From NCBI GenBank assembly GCA_002317115.1, contig DCIP01000050.1, positions 1 to 13,781 of the forward strand: a stretch of 13,781 bases of DNA. The letters run 5' to 3'. The notes beneath the pieces were generated by a model, which was given only the letters and a program-made list of their open reading frames with translations, was not told where the DNA came from and did no database searches. The translations under genes and the position numbers were made by a program. The DNA is from Candidatus Scybalocola fimicaballi (GTDB lineage Bacteria > Bacteroidota > Bacteroidia > Bacteroidales > Paludibacteraceae). Below, in pieces: positions 1 through 6,520 of the stretch. Each line of letters starts with the position of its first letter. Within the stretch, counting starts at the first letter, position 1.

Positions 1-735
1 GGTCGTATCCACCCAGCTCGTATTGAGGAGGTTGTTGCTAAGGTTAAGAAGCAGGTTGAGGAGGAGATCGTTGAAACTGGTCGCCGCACAACAATTGACC
101 TTGGTGTTCATGGTCTACACGCTGATTTGATTCGTTTGATCGGTAAGATGAAGTACCGTTCTTCATACGGCCAGAATTTGTTGCAGCATGCACGTGAGAC
201 AGCAAACCTATGTGCTGTTATGGCATCTGAACTTGGTTTGAATCCTAAGAAGGCAAAACGTGCTGGTTTGCTTCACGATATTGGTAAGGTCTCTGATGAG
301 GAGCCAGAATTGCCACACGCAATCCTTGGTATGAAGATTGCAGAGAAGTACAAGGAAAAACCAGAAATCTGCAATGCTATTGGAGCTCACCACGATGAGG
401 TTGAGATGGAGACATTGCTTGCTCCAATCGTACAGGCTTGTGACGCAATCTCAGGTGCACGTCCAGGTGCTCGCCGTGAGATCGTAGAGGCTTACATCAA
501 GAGATTGAATGATTTGGAAAAACTTCCATTGTCTTACCCTGGCGTTATCAAGACATACGCTATCCAGGCTGGACGTGAGTTGCGTGTAATCGTAGGTGCT
601 GATAAGATCGACGACAAGCAGACTGAAACATTGTCGGCTGAAATCGCTAAGAAGATCCAGGATGAGATGACTTATCCAGGTCAGGTTAAGATCACTGTTA
701 TCCGTGAGACTCGCGCAGTAAGTTTTGCTAAGTAA
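1..735 (+). CDS. rny: Ribonuclease Y, C-terminal part (5' end outside window)
   Basis: RNase Y is a membrane-anchored endoribonuclease that starts mRNA decay. The reading frame is open from base 1 and ends at the TAA at 733-735, so the window holds about 244 residues of a protein usually near 510. The N-terminal membrane helix, the coiled coil and nearly all of the KH RNA-binding domain lie upstream; the first visible residues ([12 protein letters not shown]) belong to the end of that domain. The catalytic HD domain is complete. Its metal-binding HD pair is at window residues 92-93 (LLHDIGKV), followed by the GAHHDE motif near 128-133 and the conserved [13 protein letters not shown] stretch. 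The ATG at 127 is internal to this frame and is not the true start. ffh follows 34 nt downstream on the same strand, so co-transcription is plausible. Identification is secure from these motifs. Confidence 0.95.
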   Translation, partial: GRIHPARIEEVVAKVKKQVEEEIVETGRRTTIDLGVHGLHADLIRLIGKMKYRSSYGQNLLQHARETANLCAVMASELGLNPKKAKRAGLLHDIGKVSDEEPELPHAILGMKIAEKYKEKPEICNAIGAHHDEVEMETLLAPIVQACDAISGARPGARREIVEAYIKRLNDLEKLPLSYPGVIKTYAIQAGRELRVIVGADKIDDKQTETLSAEIAKKIQDEMTYPGQVKITVIRETRAVSFAK

Positions 736-769
736 TCAAACAGAAATCAAGTAAACTGATTTATATATT

Positions 770-2083
770 ATGTTCGAAAGTTTAGGTGAAAGACTCGAAA
801 GGTCGTTCAAGATACTAAAGGGTGAAGGTAAGATCACCGAGATCAATGTCGCAGAAACTCTAAAGGATGTCCGCAAGGCATTGTTGGAGGCCGATGTAAA
901 CTATAAGATTGCAAAGAACTTTACTGACACAGTAAAGGAGAAAGCTCTTGGACAGAACGTGCTAACAGCCGTTAAGCCGGGAGAGATGATGGTCAAGATT
1001 GTCCACGATGAGTTGGTTGAGTTGATGGGTAGCGTCGCTACTGACATTAACATCAAGGGAAATCCCGCAATTATCTTGATGTCAGGTTTGCAGGGTTCTG
1101 GTAAGACTACATTCTCTGGAAAACTTGCCAACATGCTTAAGAATGAGAAGAACAAACACCCATTGCTTGTAGCATGTGATATCTACCGTCCTGCCGCTAT
1201 CGACCAGTTGAAGGTCTTAGGTGAGCAGATCGGAGTGCCTGTATATAGTGAGCCTGAAAATAAGAATGCGGTTGAGATTGCTGAGCATGCAGTTGCTCAT
1301 GCAAAAGCAAATAGCTGCGACGTCGTAATTGTCGATACTGCCGGACGTTTGGCTATTGACGAGCAGATGATGACAGAGATCGCTGCTATTAAGTCTGCCC
1401 TTAATCCACAGGAGACTTTGTTCGTTGTTGACTCAATGACAGGTCAGGATGCGGTAAATACAGCAAAAGAGTTCAACGATCGTTTGGATTTCGACGGAGT
1501 AGTCTTGACTAAGTTGGATGGTGATACACGTGGTGGTGCAGCGTTGTCAATCCGCCAGGTCGTAGATAAGCCAATCAAGTTCATCGGAACAGGTGAGAAG
1601 CTTGATGCTATCGACGTCTTCCATCCAAACCGTATGGCTGGACGTATCTTGGGAATGGGAGATATCGTTTCCCTTGTTGATAGAGCACAGAAGGCAATCG
1701 ACGAGAAGGAGGCACTTAAACTTCAGGAGAAGATTAAGAAGAACAACTTCGACTTCAACGACTTCTTGAGCCAGATCAACCAGATCAAGAAGATGGGTAA
1801 CTTGAAGGAGTTGGCTTCGATGATCCCTGGCGTCGGCAAGGCAATCAAGGACATTGATATCAAGGATGACGCATTCAAGGGTATTGAGGCAATTATCTAT
1901 TCAATGACTCCAAAGGAGAGATCTAATCCAAGCATCATCGACGGTTCACGCAGACAGAGAATCGCTAAGGGTAGTGGTTCATCATTGCAGGATGTCAACA
2001 GATTGCTAAAGCAGTTTGAGGACACTAAGAAGATGATGAGAATGGTGACTCAGCATAAGGGTAAATTCCCATTTGGAAAATAA
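770..2083 (+). CDS. ffh: Signal recognition particle GTPase Ffh (SRP54)
   Basis: Ffh binds 4.5S SRP RNA and signal peptides of nascent inner-membrane proteins, and delivers ribosomes to FtsY by GTP-coupled docking. The 437-residue protein starts with the typical MFESLGERLE N domain (about 1-95). The G domain follows (about 96-295): G1 P-loop GLQGSGKTT at 106-114, DTAGR at 189-193 and TKLDGD at 247-252. The M domain (about 300-437) carries the RNA-binding SRRQRIAKGSG at 393-403 and the hydrophobic finger region around 326-350. Length is slightly below the roughly 450 of enterobacterial Ffh because the C-terminal methionine-rich tail is short, ending FPFGK. It lies between rny and folD on one strand. 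No TAnnTTTG box was seen in the 34-nt gap after rny, so it probably shares the upstream transcript. Confidence 0.97.
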   Translation: MFESLGERLERSFKILKGEGKITEINVAETLKDVRKALLEADVNYKIAKNFTDTVKEKALGQNVLTAVKPGEMMVKIVHDELVELMGSVATDINIKGNPAIILMSGLQGSGKTTFSGKLANMLKNEKNKHPLLVACDIYRPAAIDQLKVLGEQIGVPVYSEPENKNAVEIAEHAVAHAKANSCDVVIVDTAGRLAIDEQMMTEIAAIKSALNPQETLFVVDSMTGQDAVNTAKEFNDRLDFDGVVLTKLDGDTRGGAALSIRQVVDKPIKFIGTGEKLDAIDVFHPNRMAGRILGMGDIVSLVDRAQKAIDEKEALKLQEKIKKNNFDFNDFLSQINQIKKMGNLKELASMIPGVGKAIKDIDIKDDAFKGIEAIIYSMTPKERSNPSIIDGSRRQRIAKGSGSSLQDVNRLLKQFEDTKKMMRMVTQHKGKFPFGK

Positions 2084-2087
2084 AATT

Positions 2088-2116
2088 GTAGAGACGCGAG
2101 ATCATCGCGTCTTTAC
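2088..2116. repeat. REP-like imperfect palindrome between ffh and folD
   Basis: The left arm GTAGAGACGCGA (2088-2099) and right arm TCGCGTCTTTAC (2105-2116) pair over 12 positions, with one G-T wobble, around a 5-nt loop. The inner 8 bp are perfect and GC-rich, unlike the AT-rich flanks. No T-run follows the right arm on either strand as expected of an intrinsic terminator. The arm sequence resembles the GTAGAGACG...CGTCTCTAC small palindromic repeats that I recall from intergenic regions of Bacteroidota and cyanobacterial genomes. It is more likely a slightly decayed REP or mini-MITE copy than a terminator. Family assignment is from memory and needs a genome-wide copy count. Confidence 0.6.
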
Positions 2117-2152
2117 GCATATATTACAGGAGATAATTAAACACATAATATT

Positions 2153-3037
2153 ATGCAGTTAATTGACGGAAAAGCAGTTGCTGACCAGATCAAGCAGGAG
2201 ATTGCAGCCGAGGTCGCAGAGATCAAGAGCAAGGGTGGTAAGACACCTCATTTGGCTGTGATTATTGTTGGTCACGACGGTGGTAGCGAGACATACGTTG
2301 CAAGCAAGGTAAAGGCTTGTGAGCAGTGTGGTTTCAAGTCTACAAGACTAAGTTTTGAGAGTGATATTACAGAGGAGCAGCTTCTTGATCAGATCAAGAT
2401 GCTTAACGAGGATCCAGATGTAGACGGATTCATTGTTCAGCTACCTTTGCCAAAGCATATTTCTGAGCAGAAGGTAATCGAGGCTATCGACTACCATAAG
2501 GATGTTGACGGATTCCACCCAATCAACGTTGGCCGTACAAGCATCGGTTTGCCAGCATTTGTTTCTGCTACACCAGCAGGAATTATGGAGCTTTTGAAGC
2601 GTTACAATATCGAGACAAGTGGTAAGCACTGTGTTGTTATCGGACGTAGTAATATCGTAGGTAAGCCAGTTGCCTCTTTGATGATGCAGAAGGCATTCCC
2701 TGGTGACGCTACTGTAACTGTTTGCCATAGCCGCACTAAGAATCTTAAGGAGATCACACTTCAGGCTGATATCATTATCGCTGCATTGGGTTCACCTAAG
2801 TTCTTGACTGCTGACATGGTAAAAGATGGTGCAGTTATCGTTGACGTTGGTACAACTCGTGTTCCAAGCACAGCTACTAAGTCAGGATTCAAGTTGACAG
2901 GTGATGTTGATTTTGAGAACGTGGCTCCTAAATGTAGCTTCATCACTCCAGTGCCAGGCGGTGTTGGTCCGATGACAATCTGTTCTTTGATGAAGAACAC
3001 TCTTCTTGCAGGTAAGAAGGCAATTTATAACGATTAA
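2153..3037 (+). CDS. folD: Bifunctional methylene-THF dehydrogenase / methenyl-THF cyclohydrolase
   Basis: FolD interconverts 5,10-methylene-THF and 10-formyl-THF in the cytoplasm using NADP, feeding purine and formyl-Met-tRNA synthesis. The 294-residue length is normal for the family. Visible motifs in order are the catalytic Y48-x3-K52 ([11 protein letters not shown]), QLPLP at 96-100, DVDGFHP at 117-123 with the catalytic aspartate at about 119, the NADP-binding GRSNIVGKP at 164-172, and the C-terminal PGGVGPMT at 268-275. All key residues are present, so it should be active. It follows ffh after 69 nt containing the palindrome, and rsmE begins 16 nt after its stop, so folD and rsmE are probably co-transcribed. 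An AGGAGA at about 2129-2134 lies too far from the ATG to be a normal ribosome-binding site. Confidence 0.97.
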   Translation: MQLIDGKAVADQIKQEIAAEVAEIKSKGGKTPHLAVIIVGHDGGSETYVASKVKACEQCGFKSTRLSFESDITEEQLLDQIKMLNEDPDVDGFIVQLPLPKHISEQKVIEAIDYHKDVDGFHPINVGRTSIGLPAFVSATPAGIMELLKRYNIETSGKHCVVIGRSNIVGKPVASLMMQKAFPGDATVTVCHSRTKNLKEITLQADIIIAALGSPKFLTADMVKDGAVIVDVGTTRVPSTATKSGFKLTGDVDFENVAPKCSFITPVPGGVGPMTICSLMKNTLLAGKKAIYND

Positions 3038-3053
3038 TCTTATAGATTAAAAT

Positions 3054-3764
3054 ATGGCTTTGTTTTACGCTCCAGATATTCTATCGACATTAAAGCTTGA
3101 TGAGGAAGAATCCAATCATGCTGTCAAAGTGTTGAGAATGAAAGTCGGCGATTCTTTGCAGATTGTCGACGGTAAGGGTGGCTACTACGAAGCTAAAATA
3201 TCTGACGCTCACCACAAACACTGTGGAGTGGAGATTGTGGAGTCTTTTCAGGAGTTTGAAAAACGCCCATATCATCTTCATATAGCAATTGCTCCGACTA
3301 AGAATATCGAGAGATTGGAGTGGTTTGTTGAGAAGGCGACAGAGATTGGTATAGATGAGATTACACCGATAATTTGCGAGCATTCAGAGCGTAAGGTTGT
3401 GAAGACTGACCGTTTGGATAAGATTGCAGTATCGGCGATGAAACAATCTAAAAAGGCATACTTGCCGGTTGTCAACGAACCGGTAAGTATGCTTTCTTTT
3501 GTCTCTAAATGTAAGGAGACTCAGAAATTTATAGCTCACTGTATGTCTGATTCAGAACGAACTGATTTGTTTTCAGCATACAAACCAGGATCAGACGTTG
3601 TGGTTTTGATTGGACCAGAAGGTGATTTCAGTCCTGCTGAGTTGAAAGAATCGTTGAAATGTGGATTTGAACCAGTAGTGATGGGGCAGAGCAGACTACG
3701 TACTGAGACTGCTGGTGTAGTGGCTGTACATACTGTCGTTCTATTGAATGATATGAGTAGATAG
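3054..3764 (+). CDS. rsmE: 16S rRNA (uracil1498-N3)-methyltransferase RsmE
   Basis: RsmE is a SPOUT-fold, SAM-dependent enzyme that methylates N3 of U1498 in the decoding region of 16S rRNA. The 236-residue protein has an N-terminal PUA-like RNA-binding part with HAVKVLRMKVGD at 22-33. The conserved ERLEWFVEKATEIGI lies at 86-100. The knotted SAM-binding part carries GPEGDFSPAE at 187-196 and the SRLRTETAG signature at 213-221. Classical members read GPEGG; here the last residue is D191, a variant I believe is common in this phylum. Start at 3054 follows a 16-nt gap from folD, which supports one transcriptional unit. The gene ends just before a small direct-repeat tract. Confidence 0.95.
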   Translation: MALFYAPDILSTLKLDEEESNHAVKVLRMKVGDSLQIVDGKGGYYEAKISDAHHKHCGVEIVESFQEFEKRPYHLHIAIAPTKNIERLEWFVEKATEIGIDEITPIICEHSERKVVKTDRLDKIAVSAMKQSKKAYLPVVNEPVSMLSFVSKCKETQKFIAHCMSDSERTDLFSAYKPGSDVVVLIGPEGDFSPAELKESLKCGFEPVVMGQSRLRTETAGVVAVHTVVLLNDMSR

Positions 3765-3794
3765 AGCTTAGAGATTTGAGCTTAGAGCTTAGAG
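3764..3794. repeat. Tandem/overlapping GAGCTTAGAG repeats after rsmE
   Basis: The 10-mer GAGCTTAGAG occurs three times in 31 nt: 3764-3773, 3778-3787 and 3785-3794. The last two overlap by 3 nt. The core GAGCTTAGA is itself built from AGCT/TTAGAG words, so the tract looks like simple-repeat slippage or the remnant of a larger intergenic repeat. It starts on the last base of the rsmE stop codon. No function is evident. Confidence 0.6.
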
Positions 3795-3810
3795 GGGGAG
3801 TTGAGTGAGA

Positions 3811-3826
3811 ATTAGTACAAACTAAT
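3811..3826. promoter_or_regulatory. Palindromic operator candidate ahead of the TetR-family gene
   Basis: ATTAGT (3811-3816) and ACTAAT (3821-3826) form a perfect 6-bp inverted repeat around ACAA, ending 14 nt before the ATG at 3841. TetR-family proteins usually bind short palindromes near their own start, so autoregulation is a reasonable inference. No TAnnTTTG promoter box was recognised in the 76-nt gap. A 6-bp repeat in AT-rich DNA could occur by chance. Confidence 0.4.
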
Positions 3827-3840
3827 AAATTCATACGATA

Positions 3841-4419
3841 ATGGGTGTTGATACTAAAGATGTTTTGATTGATGTGGCTCGCACGTTGTTTGCGACTAAA
3901 GGTTATGCCAACACATCTATGAACGACATTTCAAATGCGGCAAATAAGGGCCGTCGTACACTTTATACTTATTTTAAGAATAAGGATGAAGTGTTCTATG
4001 CTGTTATCCGTGCTGAAACACTTACTCTTCGTGATTATCTAAAACAGTTGTTGACTAATCCTTCCAAACCACCGATGGATCGATTAGTTGATTATATCTA
4101 TGTCCGTTTGGATGCGGTACGTGATATTGTAAACCGTAATGGTGGATTGTCTGCTGAGTTTTTCCAGAATCAAAACCTTGTGGAGCGAGTTCGACGTCGC
4201 CTTGATTTTAGTGAGCGAAACTATCTACGTGCTTTGTTGGAGGAAGGTAAGGCCAACGGTACAATGGATGTCGCTGACCCAACTCTTGCGGCTTTAGTTT
4301 TGCAGAGTGCGTTGAAGGGAATGGAGTTGCCATATATCCGTGGTGAGTTTGCTTTAGAAATTGCAAAAAAGAAAGATTTGCTTTCAGCATTCTTAAAAAA
4401 GGGGTTTGAAGCGAGATAA
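3841..4419 (+). CDS. TetR/AcrR-family transcriptional regulator
   Basis: This 192-residue protein has the canonical TetR N-terminal DNA-binding domain at about residues 7-54. It reads as helix DVARTLFATKGYANTS, helix MNDISNAANK, recognition turn GRRTLYTYFKNKDEVF. The C-terminal part (about 60-192) is all-helical and variable; it should form the dimer and ligand-binding region, but the ligand cannot be read from sequence. It sits 76 nt after rsmE on the same strand, behind a palindrome that may be its operator. It ends 35 nt before the convergently transcribed umuC. No adjacent efflux pump or enzyme gene is divergently arranged with it, so the usual context clue to a TetR target is missing. 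Family assignment is secure; its regulon is unknown. Confidence 0.9.
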   Translation: MGVDTKDVLIDVARTLFATKGYANTSMNDISNAANKGRRTLYTYFKNKDEVFYAVIRAETLTLRDYLKQLLTNPSKPPMDRLVDYIYVRLDAVRDIVNRNGGLSAEFFQNQNLVERVRRRLDFSERNYLRALLEEGKANGTMDVADPTLAALVLQSALKGMELPYIRGEFALEIAKKKDLLSAFLKKGFEAR

Positions 4420-4454
4420 CCTAAAGTAGAAGATAATTGTTTGATCTCCAAACA

Positions 4455-5708
4455 TCACACCTCCAATATTCCTTCTAGTTCTGTCAAATAATTAGGACTT
4501 TTGTGTTCGCTTTTTACTTTCCATGCCTGTTCTTTTTCTCCTTCTACTGCAAGTTGGATTGTCTTTAGACCGTAACGTTGGTTGATCGAGTCGATGGTTT
4601 TCATCAATATGGTTCGTTCCGGACGGTTGTGGATGGGATCAAAAATGTTGAGCTGGATTGGACTTGCGTCGACGATATCGCTAACCCATACTCCTGTACG
4701 TTTGTATTTGATGCCTGGTCTGTAGATCTTTTCCAAAACCATATTCGCGGCTTCCACGATCTCAATGGTATCGCTGGTAGGAGAGAGAAAACGGTAGCTT
4801 GCACTGTTGCCGTATTGTTCCAAGTCTTCACGGAATGTATTGCTGGCGACGAACACTGACACTTCCGAGCAGACGGATCCCTGTGCACGAAGTTTATTTG
4901 CCACCGACGATGCGAATGTCGCAACAGATGCTTTGAGCGATGGTAGGTCTGACACCATACCTCCGAAGCAACGTGTGGTGCTGATGGTTTGCCTCTTCAA
5001 TCTTTCAGCTGTGTCGACACATGGCACACCGTTTAATTCCATCCACGTCTGCAACATAGGTTTTGGAAAATGAGACCTTATCCATGATTCTTTTTTATCT
5101 GCCAGTTGTAGAGGAGTGTCCACACCCAATGCTCTCAGTCTGGTATATGTCCTGCCTCCGATTCCCCACACGTCGGCAAGATCAAAAAGTTCCAATGCTT
5201 TTCTTCTTTTCGTGTCGTTGTCAATCACGCACACATTACTATACCCCTTATAATTCTTGGCAAATTTCGATCCCATTTTAGCAAGTGTTTTCGATGGAGC
5301 AATGCCAACGCTGACAGGAATGTCTGTCCAAAGCTTGATCTTGTTGGCGATCTCACGCATCAGTCCCTCTGGATCGTTGTAGCCGTCTAAGTAGCAGAAA
5401 CTCTCGTCGATACTGTAATTCTCCACCTTTGCCACTGATTTCTTGAGAATGGAGATGATTCGTCTCGACATTGCGGCGTAGAGATACATGTTGCCAGAGA
5501 ATATCGTCACGTTGTTGGCTTCGACAATATCCGTCTTCTTGAATATAGGATCTCCACGATGTAGCCCCACTTTCTTTGCTTCGGGAGTCAGAGCCACAAT
5601 GATTCCGTCGTTATTAGAAAGGACGCAAACAGGCTTATCCCACAAGCCAGGATGGAATACTCGCTCTACGGAACAGAAGAATGAATTGCAGTCGACGAGG
5701 GCTATCAT
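4455..5708 (-). CDS. umuC: UmuC-type error-prone DNA polymerase V catalytic subunit
   Basis: This is a Y-family translesion polymerase that copies past damaged bases with UmuD' as partner. The 417 residues are close to the 422 of E. coli UmuC and the N terminus aligns closely: D6 of VDCNSFF is a catalytic metal ligand, F11 occupies the steric-gate position (Y11 in E. coli UmuC), and SIDESF at 99-104 supplies D101/E102. A helix-hairpin-helix-like ADVWGIGGRT segment lies in the thumb region. QLNIF at 352-356 matches the beta-clamp-binding motif (QLNLF in E. coli). The C terminus has the UmuC-typical SPNYLTELEGILEV end. The start codon overlaps the umuD stop by 4 nt (ATGA), indicating translational coupling. 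It appears intact and functional. The gene ends facing the TetR gene, and no strong terminator was seen between them. Confidence 0.96.
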   Translation of the reverse strand: MIALVDCNSFFCSVERVFHPGLWDKPVCVLSNNDGIIVALTPEAKKVGLHRGDPIFKKTDIVEANNVTIFSGNMYLYAAMSRRIISILKKSVAKVENYSIDESFCYLDGYNDPEGLMREIANKIKLWTDIPVSVGIAPSKTLAKMGSKFAKNYKGYSNVCVIDNDTKRRKALELFDLADVWGIGGRTYTRLRALGVDTPLQLADKKESWIRSHFPKPMLQTWMELNGVPCVDTAERLKRQTISTTRCFGGMVSDLPSLKASVATFASSVANKLRAQGSVCSEVSVFVASNTFREDLEQYGNSASYRFLSPTSDTIEIVEAANMVLEKIYRPGIKYKRTGVWVSDIVDASPIQLNIFDPIHNRPERTILMKTIDSINQRYGLKTIQLAVEGEKEQAWKVKSEHKSPNYLTELEGILEV

Positions 5709-6304
5709 AGTCTTGCTTTATGGATGATATATGTGACGGTGCCCCAAACGCTAAACATGTCGTCTGGCTTCACCTCGATTATAGGATACTCCGAGTTGGC
5801 TGGTACGAGAGATATTTTTCCATCTTTCTGCATCACCTGCTTCAACGTGTATTCGCCATTGAGCTCACAAATAGCCATCTCATGTTCATTCGGATTACGG
5901 TTGCTCTTGTCTACGATCACAATGTCACCACTCATCACACCTGCGTCGATCATAGAATCTCCTTTTACTCGAATTAGATACGACGCTTCTGGATGAGGAC
6001 AAAGCATTTTGATAAGTTCGATATCTTGAGAAATCTCATCATTGTCGAGCGGAATAGGAAAGCCCGCCACCACTTTTATATCAAAGAATGGTAGTTTAGT
6101 CTCCTTTACCGTCGACGCATGGATGACTTCTCCAAGCGATGAGATATCCGCTTGGAGTGACTGCTTGATGCTTGATAGGATAAAATCAGTCTTGTTGGGC
6201 TGAGAATCAATCATCTTAGCGATTTCTCCTCCAGCTCTGAACGTGTATAGTTTTGAATCTGTCTTTGGTCTTCCAGCACCAGCTCTTTTTCCTCCGCTTG
6301 TCAT
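5705..6304 (-). CDS. umuD: UmuD-like S24 self-cleaving protein with extra N-terminal RHH-like domain
   Basis: This protein matures to form the accessory subunit of polymerase V and, like LexA, cleaves itself on RecA filaments. The S24 peptidase part covers about residues 70-199. The predicted cleavage site is A80-G81 (KVVAGFP), the nucleophile S117 (KGDSMID) and the general base K155 (EYTLKQV). The spacings A80-S117 and S117-K155 match the family. The protein has 199 residues against about 140 for classical UmuD. The excess is N-terminal: a basic GGKRAGAGRPK segment (4-14), then a strand-like LYTFRAG (19-25) and two helices (about 26-34 and 38-50), the order expected of a ribbon-helix-helix DNA-binding domain. 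It may therefore also act as a repressor, a role known for the extended UmuDAb of Acinetobacter; that is inference. The promoter carries a perfect palindrome. Confidence 0.88.
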   Translation of the reverse strand: MTSGGKRAGAGRPKTDSKLYTFRAGGEIAKMIDSQPNKTDFILSSIKQSLQADISSLGEVIHASTVKETKLPFFDIKVVAGFPIPLDNDEISQDIELIKMLCPHPEASYLIRVKGDSMIDAGVMSGDIVIVDKSNRNPNEHEMAICELNGEYTLKQVMQKDGKISLVPANSEYPIIEVKPDDMFSVWGTVTYIIHKARL

Positions 6305-6335
6305 AATCCATTAGTTTTTGTCTCGTTTCCTTCCA

Positions 6336-6343
6336 CAAAGATA
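6336..6343 (-). promoter_or_regulatory. umuDC promoter, -7 box TATCTTTG
   Basis: Read on the - strand, TATCTTTG (6343 down to 6336) matches the Bacteroidota TAnnTTTG -7 consensus exactly. It lies 31 nt upstream of the umuD ATG, implying a leader of roughly 25 nt. At the expected 19-21 nt upstream there is only an AT-rich TATTAC-like sequence rather than TTTG, so the -33 element is weak. Confidence 0.6.
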
Positions 6344-6345
6344 TA

Positions 6346-6356
6346 CAAATGATTTG
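6346..6356. promoter_or_regulatory. CAAATGATTTG palindrome, operator candidate for umuDC
   Basis: CAAAT-G-ATTTG is a perfect 5-bp inverted repeat with a 1-bp centre, two bases upstream of the -7 box and therefore inside the promoter spacer. A bound protein would block RNA polymerase. A second, looser inverted repeat, AAACA-TG-TGTTT, lies at 6378-6389, close to the -33 region. The natural candidate ligand is the RHH-like N terminus of the UmuD-type protein encoded directly downstream. The assignment is inference. Confidence 0.4.
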
Positions 6357-6439
6357 AAAAATGTAATACTAAAATCAAAACATGTGTTTCAATATTTTTA
6401 AAAGATATTAACGTGTCTAATTGAAAACTATTTAAAACA

Positions 6440-6467
6440 AAAAATCAGCTTTTATAAGCTGATTTTT
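6440..6467 (-). terminator. Intrinsic terminator of the asmA-gldF-PPTase-ATP-grasp operon
   Basis: AAAAATCAGCTT (6440-6451) and AAGCTGATTTTT (6456-6467) form a perfect 12-bp stem with a 4-nt loop. On the - strand the stem runs into a U-rich tract, as an intrinsic terminator should. It lies 53 nt past the stop of the ATP-grasp gene and upstream of the umuDC promoter, separating the two - strand units. The symmetric A/T flanks could also stop transcription from the other direction. Confidence 0.85.
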
Positions 6468-6520
6468 CGTTTTATTATTAATTAGCCAATCTTGGGAAAG
6501 CGGATAGAGTATTTATAAAA

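Noticed and set aside
2088..2116. The ffh-folD palindrome as an intrinsic terminator of ffh.
   Set aside because: There is no T-tract after the right arm, and genes on both sides run in the same direction with short spacing. A repeat element fits better.
4438..4454. TGTTTG / CAAACA hairpin between the convergent TetR and umuC genes as a bidirectional terminator.
   Set aside because: The stem is only 6 bp, AT-rich, and has no adjacent U-run on either strand. Too weak to call.
4455..6304. The umuDC region as part of a prophage or integrative element.
   Set aside because: The extended UmuD and its basic N terminus recall phage repressors, but no integrase, attachment-site repeat, portal or relaxase gene is near, and the flanks are ordinary chromosomal genes.
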